A stretch of DNA of 64,000 nt from Streptomyces cyaneogriseus subsp. noncyanogenus (GCF_000931445.1 NZ_CP010849.1:186001-250000), one strand, 5' to 3'. Shown: positions 26,301 through 34,682, counted from the stretch's first letter. Notes: a model not told the origin generated them from the letters alone. Translations and numbers: made by a program.

Positions 26301-29227
26301 TGGAGGAGCTGGAGCTGTGCGAGCCGCTGGTGTTCGCCGGCGAGCAGGCGGTGCGGCTGACCACGCGGCTGCGCCGGGTGGGCCCGGGCGCCGCGGACGT
26401 CGAGGTGACGGGCACCGTGGCCGGCGGTGAGGACGAGGAGGAGGTGCGCACGTTCGTGCGCGCCCGCATCACGCCGCAGGGGCCGGACGGCGGGGGCGGG
26501 GCGCTCGGTGCCCTGGCGGACGGGCCGCCCGCGCCGGTGGCGCGGGCGGACGCCGAGGACGTCGCCGCCGACCTGGCCGCCGTCGGGCGCGGTTTCGGTG
26601 ACGTCCCGCCGCGTGTGGTGAGCCTGGTGCGCCACGCCGGCGGGGTGGTGACCGGTGAGCTGGCCGGCGGGGAGGCGGCCGTGGTGGAGCAGCTCCCGGC
26701 CGTGCTGCTGGAGAGCGCGCTGATCGGCGCCGTCGCCCTGGAGGACGACGGGCCGGTGCGGGTGCTGCGCTCGGCGCGCAGCCTGCGGTTGTTCAAGAAG
26801 CCGCGCGGGCAGCGGCTTGGGATGGTGGCCCGCGTCCGTCCCGAGGGCTGGGACCGGGTGTGCGACCTGCTGCTGGAGGAGGACGGCGAGCCGGTCGCCG
26901 AGGTGCTCGGCGCGGTGCTGTCCCCGCCCGGCGGGCCGGAGGACGGGCCGCACTTCGTCCACCGGATCGACTGGCTGCGCCGTGCGCTGCCCGCCCAGCC
27001 GCAGACGGCCGCACAGCGCCATGTGCTGCTGGCGGGCACCGACCGCGCCGCCGGCGGCGCCCCGCCGGCCGTGCTGGGAGCGCTGACGGGCCGCCCGGAG
27101 CTGTTCGCGGCCGACGGCACGGGGCCGGTGCGTCTGTCCCTGGCGGCAAACGGCGCGGCGCTGCATGAGGCGCTGGCCGATGCCTCCGTGACCGACGTCG
27201 CCTGGTTCTGGCAGCCCGGGGACGGGCAGATGTCGTACGCCCGGCTGCGCGCCGAGCTGGAGCACAACTTCCGTGCCCTGCTGGGGGCGCTGGCCGCGCC
27301 GGGCCTGGCCGACCCGCGGCGCACCCCGCGGGTGTGGCTGGTCACCGAGCGCGCCCAGTGGCTGCCCGGCGACCGGGCCGACGGCGGTGAGCAGGTCGCG
27401 GCCGGTGCCCTGTGGGGGTTCGGGCACGTCCTGCTCAACGAGCATCCCAAGCTGAAGGCGACCTGCGTCGACGTCGACGGTGACGGTGAGGGCGCCGCCC
27501 GGGCGCTGCTGGCGGAGTGGCAGGCGCCCGAGGCGGGCGAGTACCAGATCGCCTACCGGGCGGGCAGCCGCCATGTGCGCAGGCTGCTGGCCGGGGACAA
27601 CACCCCGGCCTGGCCCGGCGGTTTCGAGGTGCGCGCCGGCGCCGGCGCCGCGCCCGAGGTGGTGGCCGCCGCCGAGCCGGCCCTCCAAGAGGGTCAGGTG
27701 CGGGTGCGGGTGGAGGCCGCGGCCCTGACCGGCCAGGACCTGCCCGCCGGCCCCGCCGGGGACGAGGAGGGCGCGGCCGGGACGGCGGCGGTGACCGTGA
27801 CCGCCTGCGTGGGCGTCGTCGTGGCGGCCTCGCCCGGCGCGCCGGTCGCCGTGGGCAGCCGGGTCGGTGTCCGCCACCCGGGCCTGGTGCTGGGCTCCTC
27901 GGTGACCGTGCCGTCCTCGGCGCTGACGGAGCCGCAGGCCGGTGCGCCCGCGGCCGGGGCGGCCGCCCTGGCCGCCGGCGCGGACGGCCCGCAGGCGCCG
28001 GCCGAGGTGTACGGGGTCGACGAGGTGGACGAGGCGCTGCGGGTGCTGCCCGGCCGGTCCGGGCCGGTGGTCGTCGCGTTCGGCCCGGACCGGGCCGCGG
28101 ACGGCGGCGGCGAGGCGGCCGTGGACTCTCTGCGGGTGCGGCCCGACCGCACCTATGTGATCACCGGCGGTCTGGGCGGTCTGGGCCTGGTGACCGCCCG
28201 CAAGCTGGTGGAGCTGGGGGCCGGGCGGCTCGTCCTGGTCAGCCGCAGCGGACGCCCCACCGGGGAGGCCGCCGGCATCCTGGAGGAACTGGCCGGGCGG
28301 GCGGAGGTGTCCGTGCTGCGGGCCGACCTGGGCAGCCAGAGCGACGTGGAAGAGCTCGTCGCCCGCCTGCACGCCCTGCCCCACCCGGTGGGCGGCATCG
28401 TGCACGCGGCCGGCGCCATCGGCAGCGAGCTGATCTCCGCTCTGGACTGGCCGGCCATCGAGGAGCAGATGGCGCCCAAGGTGTACGGCGGCTGGCTGCT
28501 GCACGAGGCCGCCGCCTCCTTCCCCGAGCTGGACTTCTTCACGGTGTACTCCTCCATCGCCCCGGTCGCCGGTGCCCGCGGCGGAGTGGGCCAGGCGCAC
28601 TACGCGGCGGCCTTCTCCTTCCTGGACGGCCTGGCGCACTTCCGGCGCGGCCGTAAGCTGCCCGCCCTGTCCGTCAACTGGGGCTCGTGGGCGCGGGTCG
28701 GGGTCTCGGCCCGCCTGGACGCCTCCTACATCAGGGAGATCGAACGCAGCGGCGTCCGCCTCTTCTCGCCCGCCTGGGGCCTGCGCGCCCTGCACCGGCT
28801 GTGGGAGCGGCCGGCGGCGGCGCAGCGGGTGGTGAACGTGTTCGACTGGCCGCAGTTCGTCAGCCGGCTGCCGCTGGCCAACGCCCTGTTCGAGCGGGTC
28901 GCGGGCCGGCAGGAGAGCGCGGCGGCCGGAACGGGGGCGGACCTGGCCGATCTGCTGGCCCGGCCCAAGCCCGAGCGGCTGAAGCTGATCGGCCGGACGG
29001 TCGGTGAACGGGTCGCCGCCGTGCTGCAGTTCGCCTCGGCCGACGAGGTCGATCCCGCCGCCGACTTCGTCGCCCTGGGCCTGGACTCGGTGATGGGGAT
29101 GGAGGTGAAGTCCGCCCTGGAGTCGGACTTCGGCCTGAACCTGCCGGCCTCGCTCACCTTCGACCACCCCTCGATCAGCAAGATCACCGCATTCGTCGAC
29201 GGCCGGCTGTCCCAGGACGCCGGATGA
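23384..29227 (+). CDS. Single-module iterative type I polyketide synthase (KS-AT-DH*-ER*-KR-ACP)
   Basis: A 1947-residue PKS. KS: Cys191 in DTACSSSLAAL, EAHGTGT and KTNLGH. AT: Ser636 in IGHSIGE, with HAFH, which predicts malonyl-CoA. DH-like: HRIGGQSCLPP (His941) fits HxxxGxxxxP, but the second motif reads LLESALIGA instead of DxxxQ/H, so dehydration is doubtful. Next come a linker and a shrunken ER-like stretch (about 1420-1570, VRVRVEAAALTG to VYGVDEVDEALRVLPGRSGPVVVAF) without a nucleotide-binding motif. KR: GGLGGLG near 1593, with catalytic Ser and Tyr in VYSSIA and QAHYAAAFSFLD. ACP: Ser1902 in LGLDSVMGM. ATG 23384 follows AAGGAG at 8 bases; an upstream GTG at 23351 overlaps the ACP stop. 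It probably extends a fatty starter by one or a few reduced units. The next gene overlaps its stop. Confidence 0.95.
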   Translation: MPRETSHVTTPAPAGQHSEPVAIVGVGLRFPGGSTCLEEFEEFLRAGGSGIGPLPEDRWDVEAFTARGEDDKGKIRATAGGYLDRIDLFDAGFFNISPKEAQYIDPQQRMLLETAWQALEHANIDPTPLRRGNGGVYIGASSVDYALELDALPYEELDGHLASGITLFPLAGRLSYFLGWRGPSISVDTACSSSLAALHMAVTALRRGECDIALGGGVNALHHPRIPVMFSNARMLAADGQCKTFDESADGYARAEGCAVVVLKRLGDAQRDGDDVLAVIRGTAVGQDGDSAGLTVPNGPAQERVLRLALADAGLGSGDIQYVEAHGTGTPLGDPIEIGAISNVFADTHTKDDPLIVGSVKTNLGHMEPASGLVGVIKALLQIRSATIFPHLNFSTPSQRIPWEVYPVRIPTACEPWRAPVRRAAVNSFGFAGTISALVLEQAPAPAADEDPDAGRGAVAAPVFTLSAKSAAALREQAERYAAFVAGDPGADVAALSYTANVGRAHFPYRIAAPVSGREELLQVLEAARQPGAGAEPSGIRKVAFMFTGQGAQYAGMGAAPYRQFGLFRQVVDECDRLFAAHLGRSVRDLLLGTAEDPEVIDQTLFTQSALFTLEYALARQWMAWGVKPNVLIGHSIGEVVAATVAGLFSLPDAVRLVAARARLMQSVRAEGGMASVGAGAERVEPLLAAHPQLAVAAVNGPESCVISGASGPLAEVSARLAEEGIRVKPLSVSHAFHSPLMAEVFEEFRRALEGITFREPKISLVSNLTGKVARMREIGSADYWVRHIGEPVRFLAGMRTVAKRGRHAFVEMGPSAMLCALGRSCVSAEEHLWVASLRRQDDGGRAMLRALADFYSAGLPVDWAAYHAAGARPARQQLPTYAFQRKPYWLPVSKTRAGGASGPAHHVLLGRRTTGGDVPDGVWEFTAEFTPGELGEVAGHRIGGQSCLPPAAWADVLLAAQDAVFGHTRGAVEELELCEPLVFAGEQAVRLTTRLRRVGPGAADVEVTGTVAGGEDEEEVRTFVRARITPQGPDGGGGALGALADGPPAPVARADAEDVAADLAAVGRGFGDVPPRVVSLVRHAGGVVTGELAGGEAAVVEQLPAVLLESALIGAVALEDDGPVRVLRSARSLRLFKKPRGQRLGMVARVRPEGWDRVCDLLLEEDGEPVAEVLGAVLSPPGGPEDGPHFVHRIDWLRRALPAQPQTAAQRHVLLAGTDRAAGGAPPAVLGALTGRPELFAADGTGPVRLSLAANGAALHEALADASVTDVAWFWQPGDGQMSYARLRAELEHNFRALLGALAAPGLADPRRTPRVWLVTERAQWLPGDRADGGEQVAAGALWGFGHVLLNEHPKLKATCVDVDGDGEGAARALLAEWQAPEAGEYQIAYRAGSRHVRRLLAGDNTPAWPGGFEVRAGAGAAPEVVAAAEPALQEGQVRVRVEAAALTGQDLPAGPAGDEEGAAGTAAVTVTACVGVVVAASPGAPVAVGSRVGVRHPGLVLGSSVTVPSSALTEPQAGAPAAGAAALAAGADGPQAPAEVYGVDEVDEALRVLPGRSGPVVVAFGPDRAADGGGEAAVDSLRVRPDRTYVITGGLGGLGLVTARKLVELGAGRLVLVSRSGRPTGEAAGILEELAGRAEVSVLRADLGSQSDVEELVARLHALPHPVGGIVHAAGAIGSELISALDWPAIEEQMAPKVYGGWLLHEAAASFPELDFFTVYSSIAPVAGARGGVGQAHYAAAFSFLDGLAHFRRGRKLPALSVNWGSWARVGVSARLDASYIREIERSGVRLFSPAWGLRALHRLWERPAAAQRVVNVFDWPQFVSRLPLANALFERVAGRQESAAAGTGADLADLLARPKPERLKLIGRTVGERVAAVLQFASADEVDPAADFVALGLDSVMGMEVKSALESDFGLNLPASLTFDHPSISKITAFVDGRLSQDAG

Positions 29228-30921
29228 CGCCTGATCCCCACCACCGCCGCGCAGAAGGCAGCGTGAGCCACGAGATGAACCACGACACCCACCACCTTGC
29301 CCGCGGGACCGGGGCGGCACCCCGCCCGGGCACCGGCCGGACCCTGACGGCGGCCTGCGCCCGCAACGCCGCGCAGCGCCCCGAGCACACGGCGCTGATC
29401 TGCGAGGACCGCCGCACCAGCTATGCGCGGCTGCACCACGACAGCAACCGGGCCGCGCACGCCCTGCTCGCCGCGGGCGTCGGCCGCGGCACCCGGGTGG
29501 CCTACCTGGGCCGCGAGTCGGAGCACTACTACCTCACCATCCTGGCCTGCGCCAAGGCGGGCGCGGTGATCGTGCCGGTCAACTGGCGGCTGACCGCGGG
29601 AGAGGTCGAGCACATCCTGCGCGACTCCGAAGCCGGACTCCTCTTCGTGGACGAGGAGTTCGAGCCCACCGCACGGCAGGCGGCGGCCGACGGCGCACTG
29701 CCGTCGCTGCACACCGTGGTCCGCCTGGACGGCACCGGCCCGGACGGCACCCGCGACCGCGGGGCGGGCCTGCGCCGCTGGTACGCGCAGGCCCCGTCCA
29801 CCGACCTCGACCCGGGCACCGGCCCCGACGACGCGGTGCTGCAGATCTACACCAGCGGCACCACCGGCCTGCCCAAAGGCGTCGTCATCGCCCACCGCAC
29901 GTTCTTCACCCTGCCGGAGGCGGTCAGCGCCAGCGGCACGGACGCGGACGAGTGGATCGACTGGCGCGAGGACGACATCAGCCTGATCTCGCTGCCCGGC
30001 TTCGGTATCGCGGGCATCGGCTGGTTCCTGCACGGCTTCTGCGTGGGCGCCACCCATGTGGTGATGCCGATGTATGTGGCGTCGGAGGCGGTGCGTTTGA
30101 TGAGCGCCTACGGTGTCACCATCACCTTCGTAGCGCCGGCGATGCTGCAGATGATGCTGGACGAACGCGGCGTCACCCCCGCCACCTTCGCCTCGCTGCG
30201 CAAGATCGCCTACGGGGCGGCGCCGATCTCCGAGGGGCTGCTGCTGCGCTGCCTGGAGATGTTCGGCTGCCGGCTCGCCCAGATCTACGCCAGCACCGAG
30301 GCGGGCAGCGTCGCGGTGTGCCTGCCGCCCTCGGCGCACACCCCGGGCAGCCCGCTGCTGCAGGCCGCCGGGAAACCCTGCCCGGGCAACGAGATCAAGG
30401 TGATCGACCGGGACGGCAACCAGGTGGGCCCGGGCGAGATCGGCCAGGTCTGCATCCGCACCCCCGCCCACATGATCGGCTACTGGAAGCGGCCCGAGGC
30501 CACCGCCCAGGCCCTGGTGGACGGCTGGCTGCACATGGGCGACGCCGGCTATCTCGACGAGGACGGCTATCTGTTCCTGTGCGACCGGATCAACGACACG
30601 ATCATCGTGGCCGGCCAGAACATCTACCCCGCCGAGGTGGAGAAACAGCTCAGCGAGCACCCGGCGGTCGCGGACGCGGCCGTGGTCGGCGTCCCCGACG
30701 ACCGCTGGGGCGAGGCGGTGCACGCCGCGGTGGTGCTGCGCCCCGGCGCCAGCGCCCGCCCGCGCGAGCTGCTGCTGTTCCTGCGCGGGCGGCTCGCCGA
30801 CTACAAGATCCCCGTCCGCTACCACGTGCTGGAGACCCTGCCCCGCAACCCCTCGGGCAAGATCCTGCGCCGCTCGGTGCGCCGGCAACTGGGCGAAGAG
30901 CACCAGAGGGCATCCGCCTGA
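29224..30921 (+). CDS. Fatty acyl-AMP/CoA ligase
   Basis: A 565-residue adenylate-forming enzyme. The P-loop-like A3 motif is IYTSGTTGLPKGVVIAH, the A5 motif YASTEAG, the A7-A8 region GDAGYLDEDGYLFLCDR, and the A10 lysine NPSGKILRR. The ATG at 29224 overlaps the PKS stop; a GTG at 29263 is an alternative, because the conserved domain starts near residue 40. It probably activates a fatty acid as acyl-adenylate and loads it onto an ACP or CoA for the PKS. It could also recycle shed chains. Ligase type (AMP transfer to ACP or CoA) is not decided by sequence. Confidence 0.92.
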   Translation: MTPDPHHRRAEGSVSHEMNHDTHHLARGTGAAPRPGTGRTLTAACARNAAQRPEHTALICEDRRTSYARLHHDSNRAAHALLAAGVGRGTRVAYLGRESEHYYLTILACAKAGAVIVPVNWRLTAGEVEHILRDSEAGLLFVDEEFEPTARQAAADGALPSLHTVVRLDGTGPDGTRDRGAGLRRWYAQAPSTDLDPGTGPDDAVLQIYTSGTTGLPKGVVIAHRTFFTLPEAVSASGTDADEWIDWREDDISLISLPGFGIAGIGWFLHGFCVGATHVVMPMYVASEAVRLMSAYGVTITFVAPAMLQMMLDERGVTPATFASLRKIAYGAAPISEGLLLRCLEMFGCRLAQIYASTEAGSVAVCLPPSAHTPGSPLLQAAGKPCPGNEIKVIDRDGNQVGPGEIGQVCIRTPAHMIGYWKRPEATAQALVDGWLHMGDAGYLDEDGYLFLCDRINDTIIVAGQNIYPAEVEKQLSEHPAVADAAVVGVPDDRWGEAVHAAVVLRPGASARPRELLLFLRGRLADYKIPVRYHVLETLPRNPSGKILRRSVRRQLGEEHQRASA

Positions 30922-30922
30922 A

Positions 30923-30958
30923 CCGCACCACCCGCCCGCAGGCGGGCGGGTGGTGCGG
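30923..30958 (+). terminator. Terminator after the PKS-ligase operon
   Basis: A 16-bp GC-rich stem (30923-30938 with 30943-30958) with a CAGG tetraloop starts one base after the ligase stop. Its stem shares CGCACCACCC with the terminator at 33864. Confidence 0.85.
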
Positions 30959-31110
30959 GGGCGGATGGTCCCCCCGGGCCGGCCGCCCGGCCGTCCGGTC
31001 GCAGGGCACGGGCCGGTCATCCGGCCGCAGGGCGCGGGCTGCCCGCGCCCCCCCTTTTTTCCCGGTACCGAGAAGACGAAAAAAATCTCTTTGAACGGAG
31101 TTGGACCTAT

Positions 31111-32097
31111 ATGGGCACCTCTTCGGGCCCCCCGTCCGTCGGCGTGTTGCTGCCGACGCGGGAGCAGGCCATCAACGGCAGCTTCGCCGCGGCGCCGCTG
31201 CTCGACTTCGCCCGGCAGGCCGAGCAGCTCGGCTTCGACTCGCTGTGGGCGGGCGACTCGCTGATCGCCCGGCCGCGCCTGGACCCGCTGGTCGTGCTGT
31301 CCGCCGCGGGCGCGGTCACCAGCCGGGTCACCCTCGGCACGGCCGCCCTGACCCCCGCGCTGCGCCACCCGCTCACCGGCGCGCACCAGGCGGCGAGCCT
31401 GGACCACGTCACCGGCTCACGGCTCGTGCTCGGCCTGGGCTCCGGCTTCCCGATGCCGGAGACCGAGGAGGAGTTCGCCGCCGTCGGCGCCTCCTTCGCC
31501 GGCCGCGCCTCCCGCCTCGACGAGATCGTCTCGCTGTGGCGGCAGGCCTGGCACGCCAAGGAACCCGGCGCCCGCCCCGACTTCACCGGCCGGTACTGGC
31601 AGGCCACCGGCCTGGACCGGCTGCCGGGACCGCACCGTGCGGGCGGCCCGCCGCTGTGGCTCGCCGGCAGCGACACCCCCCGCGTCCTTGAGCGGGTGGC
31701 CCGGCACTACGACGGCTGGATGCCCTTCCTGCCCAGCTCCGACGACTACGCCCGGGCCTGGCGGCGCATCGGTGAGCTGGCCACGGCGGCCGGCCGGCCG
31801 GCCGGCGCCATCACCCCGGCGCTGTACGCCACGATCACGGTCGACGAGGACGCCGCCGCCGCCCGCGCCGAACTGGAGCACTACATCGGCCACTACTACG
31901 GGCGCACCCTGGAGCAGATGGCGGCGGTGCAGTGCTACGCCTGGGGCAGCGCCCAGGAATGCGCCGACGCCCTGGCCGCCTACGTCGAGGCCGGTGCCCG
32001 GCACCTGATCATCCGGATCGGTTCGTTCGACAGCGAGCCGCAGCTCAAGCAGATCGCCGACGTGGTGCTGCCCCGGCTCAAGGAGATGTCCCGATGA
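31111..32097 (+). CDS. LLM-class flavin-dependent oxidoreductase
   Basis: A 328-residue luciferase-like TIM-barrel oxidoreductase. Typical segments are DFARQAEQLGFDSLWAGDSLIARPRLDPL near the N terminus, GLGSGFPMPETEEEF, and GGPPLWLAGSDTPRVLERVARHYDGW. Such enzymes use F420 or FMNH2 for reduction, hydroxylation or Baeyer-Villiger-type chemistry. ATG 31111 follows ACGGAG at 10 bases. It heads an operon with the thioesterase (ATGA overlap) and alpha/beta hydrolase. It may oxidise or reduce the chain at the ketone position; which cofactor it uses is not certain from sequence. Confidence 0.9.
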   Translation: MGTSSGPPSVGVLLPTREQAINGSFAAAPLLDFARQAEQLGFDSLWAGDSLIARPRLDPLVVLSAAGAVTSRVTLGTAALTPALRHPLTGAHQAASLDHVTGSRLVLGLGSGFPMPETEEEFAAVGASFAGRASRLDEIVSLWRQAWHAKEPGARPDFTGRYWQATGLDRLPGPHRAGGPPLWLAGSDTPRVLERVARHYDGWMPFLPSSDDYARAWRRIGELATAAGRPAGAITPALYATITVDEDAAAARAELEHYIGHYYGRTLEQMAAVQCYAWGSAQECADALAAYVEAGARHLIIRIGSFDSEPQLKQIADVVLPRLKEMSR

Positions 32098-32885
32098 GCG
32101 GCTACGGCCAGGACATGTCCACGGCCGGCTCCTGGTTCCACCCCGTCCAGGCCGACCCCGACGCCTCGATCCGGCTCTTCCTGCTGCCGCACGCCGGCAG
32201 CGGCGCCATCATCTACCGGGACTGGCCCCAGCTGCTGCCCCCGGAGGTCTCGGCGCAGGCGGTGACCCTGCCGGGCCGTCACAACCGGCGCGAGGAAGCC
32301 ACCTTCGAGGACTTCGAGCCGCTGCTGGACAGCCTGTACGAGGCGGTCCTGGACGAGCTGGACGACGACCGGCCCTTCGCGATCTTCGGGCACTGCCTGG
32401 GCGCCCAGCTCGGTTTCCGGGTGGCGGTACGGCTGAAGGAGGAGGGCGAGCGCCAGCCCCTGGTGCTGGGCATGTCCGGCTGGTCGCCGGTCGGCTTCTT
32501 CAAGCCGACCGAGGAGCAGAGCCGGATGCCGGACGACGAGATGCTGGAGTGGATCAAGAAGCTGGGTTCGTTCCCCGCCGAGGTCTACGACAACCCCGAG
32601 ATGCTGGCGCTGGTCGTGCCCGCGCTCCGCGCCGACCTCAGGGTCTCCGCCCAGTACGAGGACGACGGCGCGACGGTGGCCTGCCCGCTGGCCTCCTACG
32701 GCGGCGACAGCGACCCGCTCCAGCAGGACCCGGACGCGATGACCCACTGGGCCGGCCGCAGCCCGCAGTACCTGGGCCACCGCGGCTTCACCGGCGGCCA
32801 CTTCTACATCGACACCCACGCCCTGGCGGTCACCACCGACTTCTCCCGCCACCTGAGGAACCACGCGGCACAGACCGCGCACTGA
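32094..32885 (+). CDS. Type II thioesterase with a cysteine nucleophile
   Basis: A 263-residue alpha/beta-hydrolase of the type II thioesterase family (LFLLPHAGSGAIIYRDWPQLLP, then AVTLPGRHNRREE). The nucleophile motif reads GHCLGAQ, so Cys101 replaces the usual serine of GHSMG. The acid region GGDSDPL and the catalytic His in GGHFYI are present. Cys-TEs are known but rare and can favour acyl transfer over hydrolysis. Its start overlaps the stop of the LLM gene. Proofreading of carrier proteins or chain transfer are both possible. A second, normal thioesterase is at 38984. Confidence 0.88.
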   Translation: MSGYGQDMSTAGSWFHPVQADPDASIRLFLLPHAGSGAIIYRDWPQLLPPEVSAQAVTLPGRHNRREEATFEDFEPLLDSLYEAVLDELDDDRPFAIFGHCLGAQLGFRVAVRLKEEGERQPLVLGMSGWSPVGFFKPTEEQSRMPDDEMLEWIKKLGSFPAEVYDNPEMLALVVPALRADLRVSAQYEDDGATVACPLASYGGDSDPLQQDPDAMTHWAGRSPQYLGHRGFTGGHFYIDTHALAVTTDFSRHLRNHAAQTAH

Positions 32886-32996
32886 GCGGCGGCCCCCGCC
32901 GCCCACCGGTCCCGGCCCCGGCGCCGGGACCACCCCCCTCTCCCCCGCACCCCGCACCCCCCGGCCCCCCCTCCCCTTCTCTCTTGGCAGGTCACC

Positions 32997-33827
32997 ATGC
33001 CCTTCGTCACGGTCAAGGACGGCACACAGCTGTATTACGAGGACTGGGGGACGGGCCGGCCGGTCGTCCTTCTGGCCTCCGCCACGATGAACTCCCGCAT
33101 GTGGGAGTTCCAGGGCCCCTACCTGGCCGGGCACGGCCTGCGCTGCATCATGCCGGACCGGCGCGGCTTCGGCCGCTCCCAACGGCCCTGGGACGGCTAC
33201 GACTACGACACCCTGGCCGACGACCTCGCCTGCCTCATCGACCACCTGGGACTGCAGGAGGTCACGCTCGTCGGCTACGCGATGGGCGGCGGCGAGGCGG
33301 TGCGCTACCTGGCCCGGCACGGGTCCCACCGCGTGGCGCGCCTGGCCCTGGTGTGCGCCACCACCCCCTACCTGCTGCGCGCCGCGGACAACCCCGACGG
33401 CATCGACTCCCATGTCCTGGAACAGACCACCGCCGCGATGAGCGCGGACCGGGCCGCCTACCTCGCCCAGATCACCAGCGTGTTCTTCGGCGGCCTGCAG
33501 GCCGCGCCCGAAACGATCCCGCTCTCCGGCCAGATGATGGACTGGATGGCCCAGCAGGCCCTGGACAGCTCCCCGCGCGCCACCGTGGAAGTCACCCGCA
33601 CCCTGTTCACCCAGGACCTGCGCGAGGACGTGCGCGGCGTCGACGTGCCGACACTGATCGTCCACGGCGACCAGGACCCCAGCGCCCCGCTGGAGCTGTG
33701 CGCGCGGCGCACCGCCGGCCTGATCCCCGGCAGCCGGACCGTGGTGTACGAGGGGGGCGCGCACGGGCTGTTCGCCACCCACGCCGACCGTCTGAACAAG
33801 CAGCTGCTGGAGTTCGCCGGCCAGTAG
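32997..33827 (+). CDS. Alpha/beta-hydrolase-fold protein lacking the nucleophile serine
   Basis: A 276-residue protein that resembles bacterial non-heme haloperoxidase/esterase enzymes (FVTVKDGTQLYYEDWGTGRPVVLL, PDRRGFGRSQRP). The nucleophile elbow reads LVGYAMGGGEAV, so Ala95 stands where Ser is expected; the codon is GCG, with no frameshift nearby. The acid (HGDQDPSAPLELC) and His (GGAHGLFATH) positions are kept. Without a nucleophile it cannot act as a usual hydrolase. Cofactor-free oxygenases and some lyases and cyclases of this fold work without one. It is the last gene before a 23-bp terminator. Confidence 0.88.
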   Translation: MPFVTVKDGTQLYYEDWGTGRPVVLLASATMNSRMWEFQGPYLAGHGLRCIMPDRRGFGRSQRPWDGYDYDTLADDLACLIDHLGLQEVTLVGYAMGGGEAVRYLARHGSHRVARLALVCATTPYLLRAADNPDGIDSHVLEQTTAAMSADRAAYLAQITSVFFGGLQAAPETIPLSGQMMDWMAQQALDSSPRATVEVTRTLFTQDLREDVRGVDVPTLIVHGDQDPSAPLELCARRTAGLIPGSRTVVYEGGAHGLFATHADRLNKQLLEFAGQ

Positions 33828-33863
33828 CCGCCACGCCCCCCCCAATCCCGTCTTGTCCAGAGG

Positions 33864-33915
33864 ACAGCGCCGCGCCCGCACCACCCGGCCGGGGGTGGTG
33901 CGGGCGCGGCGCTGT
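33864..33915 (+). terminator. Long perfect-hairpin terminator
   Basis: A perfect 23-bp stem (33864-33886 with 33893-33915) with a 6-base loop ends the 31111-33827 operon. It is the longest hairpin in the window. Confidence 0.9.
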
Positions 33916-34071
33916 CGTGTGCACACGTACACGCGTGGGCGGGGGCGTCCGGGCGGTCCGCCCGGCCCCGCCCGCGCGTCTGCCGTCCCGGTCCGCGCGG
34001 GCGAGGGGCGCGGACCGGGACGGCACAAGGGGGGGCCGGCCGGTGCGGGGGCCGGGCCGGTACGGCGGGTC

Positions 34072-34506
34072 TCAGCCGTGGGCCTTGCGCAGCCCGCTGA
34101 ACTGGAGCACGGCGAATCCGGCGACCACGAGCGCCTGCAGGGGGATCCACACGGTGCCCACCGTGTTGGCGTCGACCCAGCCGAAGAGGACCGCGGCGAT
34201 GCTGGCCACCGCCCACAGGGCGTTGACCTCGATCACCGCCTTGGTGGCCGCGGCCGGCGGCAGCGGCCTGGCGGCCAGCGCCGCCACCGCGATGCCGTAG
34301 AGGGTCAGGAACACACCGGTGCCACGCAGGAAGGCGCTGTCCAGGTCGAACAGCCGGCCCACCGGTGAGGCGGCGAGCAGGTAGATCAGGCCGCACGCTC
34401 CGGTCACCGCGGCGTCGAGGGCGAGGAACAGACGCAGTGGCCGGGCCGCGGCGGCGGTGCCCGCGGCGGGGGCGCCCACGAGGCCCGTGGCCTGGTTCGT
34501 CGTCAT
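34072..34506 (-). CDS. Small integral membrane protein, four predicted segments
   Basis: A 144-residue protein with four hydrophobic segments (about 22-44, 57-76, 84-104, 108-128; LRLFLALDAAVTGACGLIYLL and the rest). I choose ATG 34506 (MTTNQATG), with GGAGA 4 bases upstream; the frame extends further but has no signal. Its family is unclear to me. Two GTCAG words 11 bases apart at 34566-34580 lie 60-75 bases before it, suggesting the same control as the biosynthetic genes. It may support resistance, transport or the membrane-bound N-N step. Confidence 0.75.
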   Translation of the reverse strand: MTTNQATGLVGAPAAGTAAAARPLRLFLALDAAVTGACGLIYLLAASPVGRLFDLDSAFLRGTGVFLTLYGIAVAALAARPLPPAAATKAVIEVNALWAVASIAAVLFGWVDANTVGTVWIPLQALVVAGFAVLQFSGLRKAHG

Positions 34507-34565
34507 GATGTCTCCCGGTCTTCTTGGGGGTGGGGGGTCGTTCAAGCGACGCTGCCACAGCGCTC

Positions 34566-34580
34566 TGACCGGGCCCTGAC
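34566..34580 (-). promoter_or_regulatory. SARP-type operator pair before the membrane protein gene
   Basis: TGAC at 34566 and 34577 gives GTCAG words 11 bases apart on the coding strand of the membrane protein gene. Confidence 0.55.
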
Positions 34581-34654
34581 ACCGGCCTCGCACCGCGCTC
34601 AGCCGGCCGTCGCGCCCCGGCGGAAACAAGGGGCCGCGGCCGCGGCCCGCGGGC

Positions 34655-34682
34655 GTCAGCCGCCCGTCAGCGCCGTGTCAGG
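34655..34682 (+). promoter_or_regulatory. Triple 11-bp-phased SARP operator before tRNA-like gene 2
   Basis: GTCAGC at 34655 and 34666 and GTCAGG at 34677 are exactly 11 bases apart. CATGCT at 34692 is placed as a -10 box should be for SARP promoters. The only gene it can serve rightward is the tRNA-Ser-like gene at 34759. Confidence 0.72.

Noticed and set aside
23174..29320. A 2048-codon open frame antisense to the PKS
   Set aside because: Its sequence is low-complexity Arg/Gly/Pro/His without domains. It mirrors the PKS codon structure and is a GC-driven shadow.
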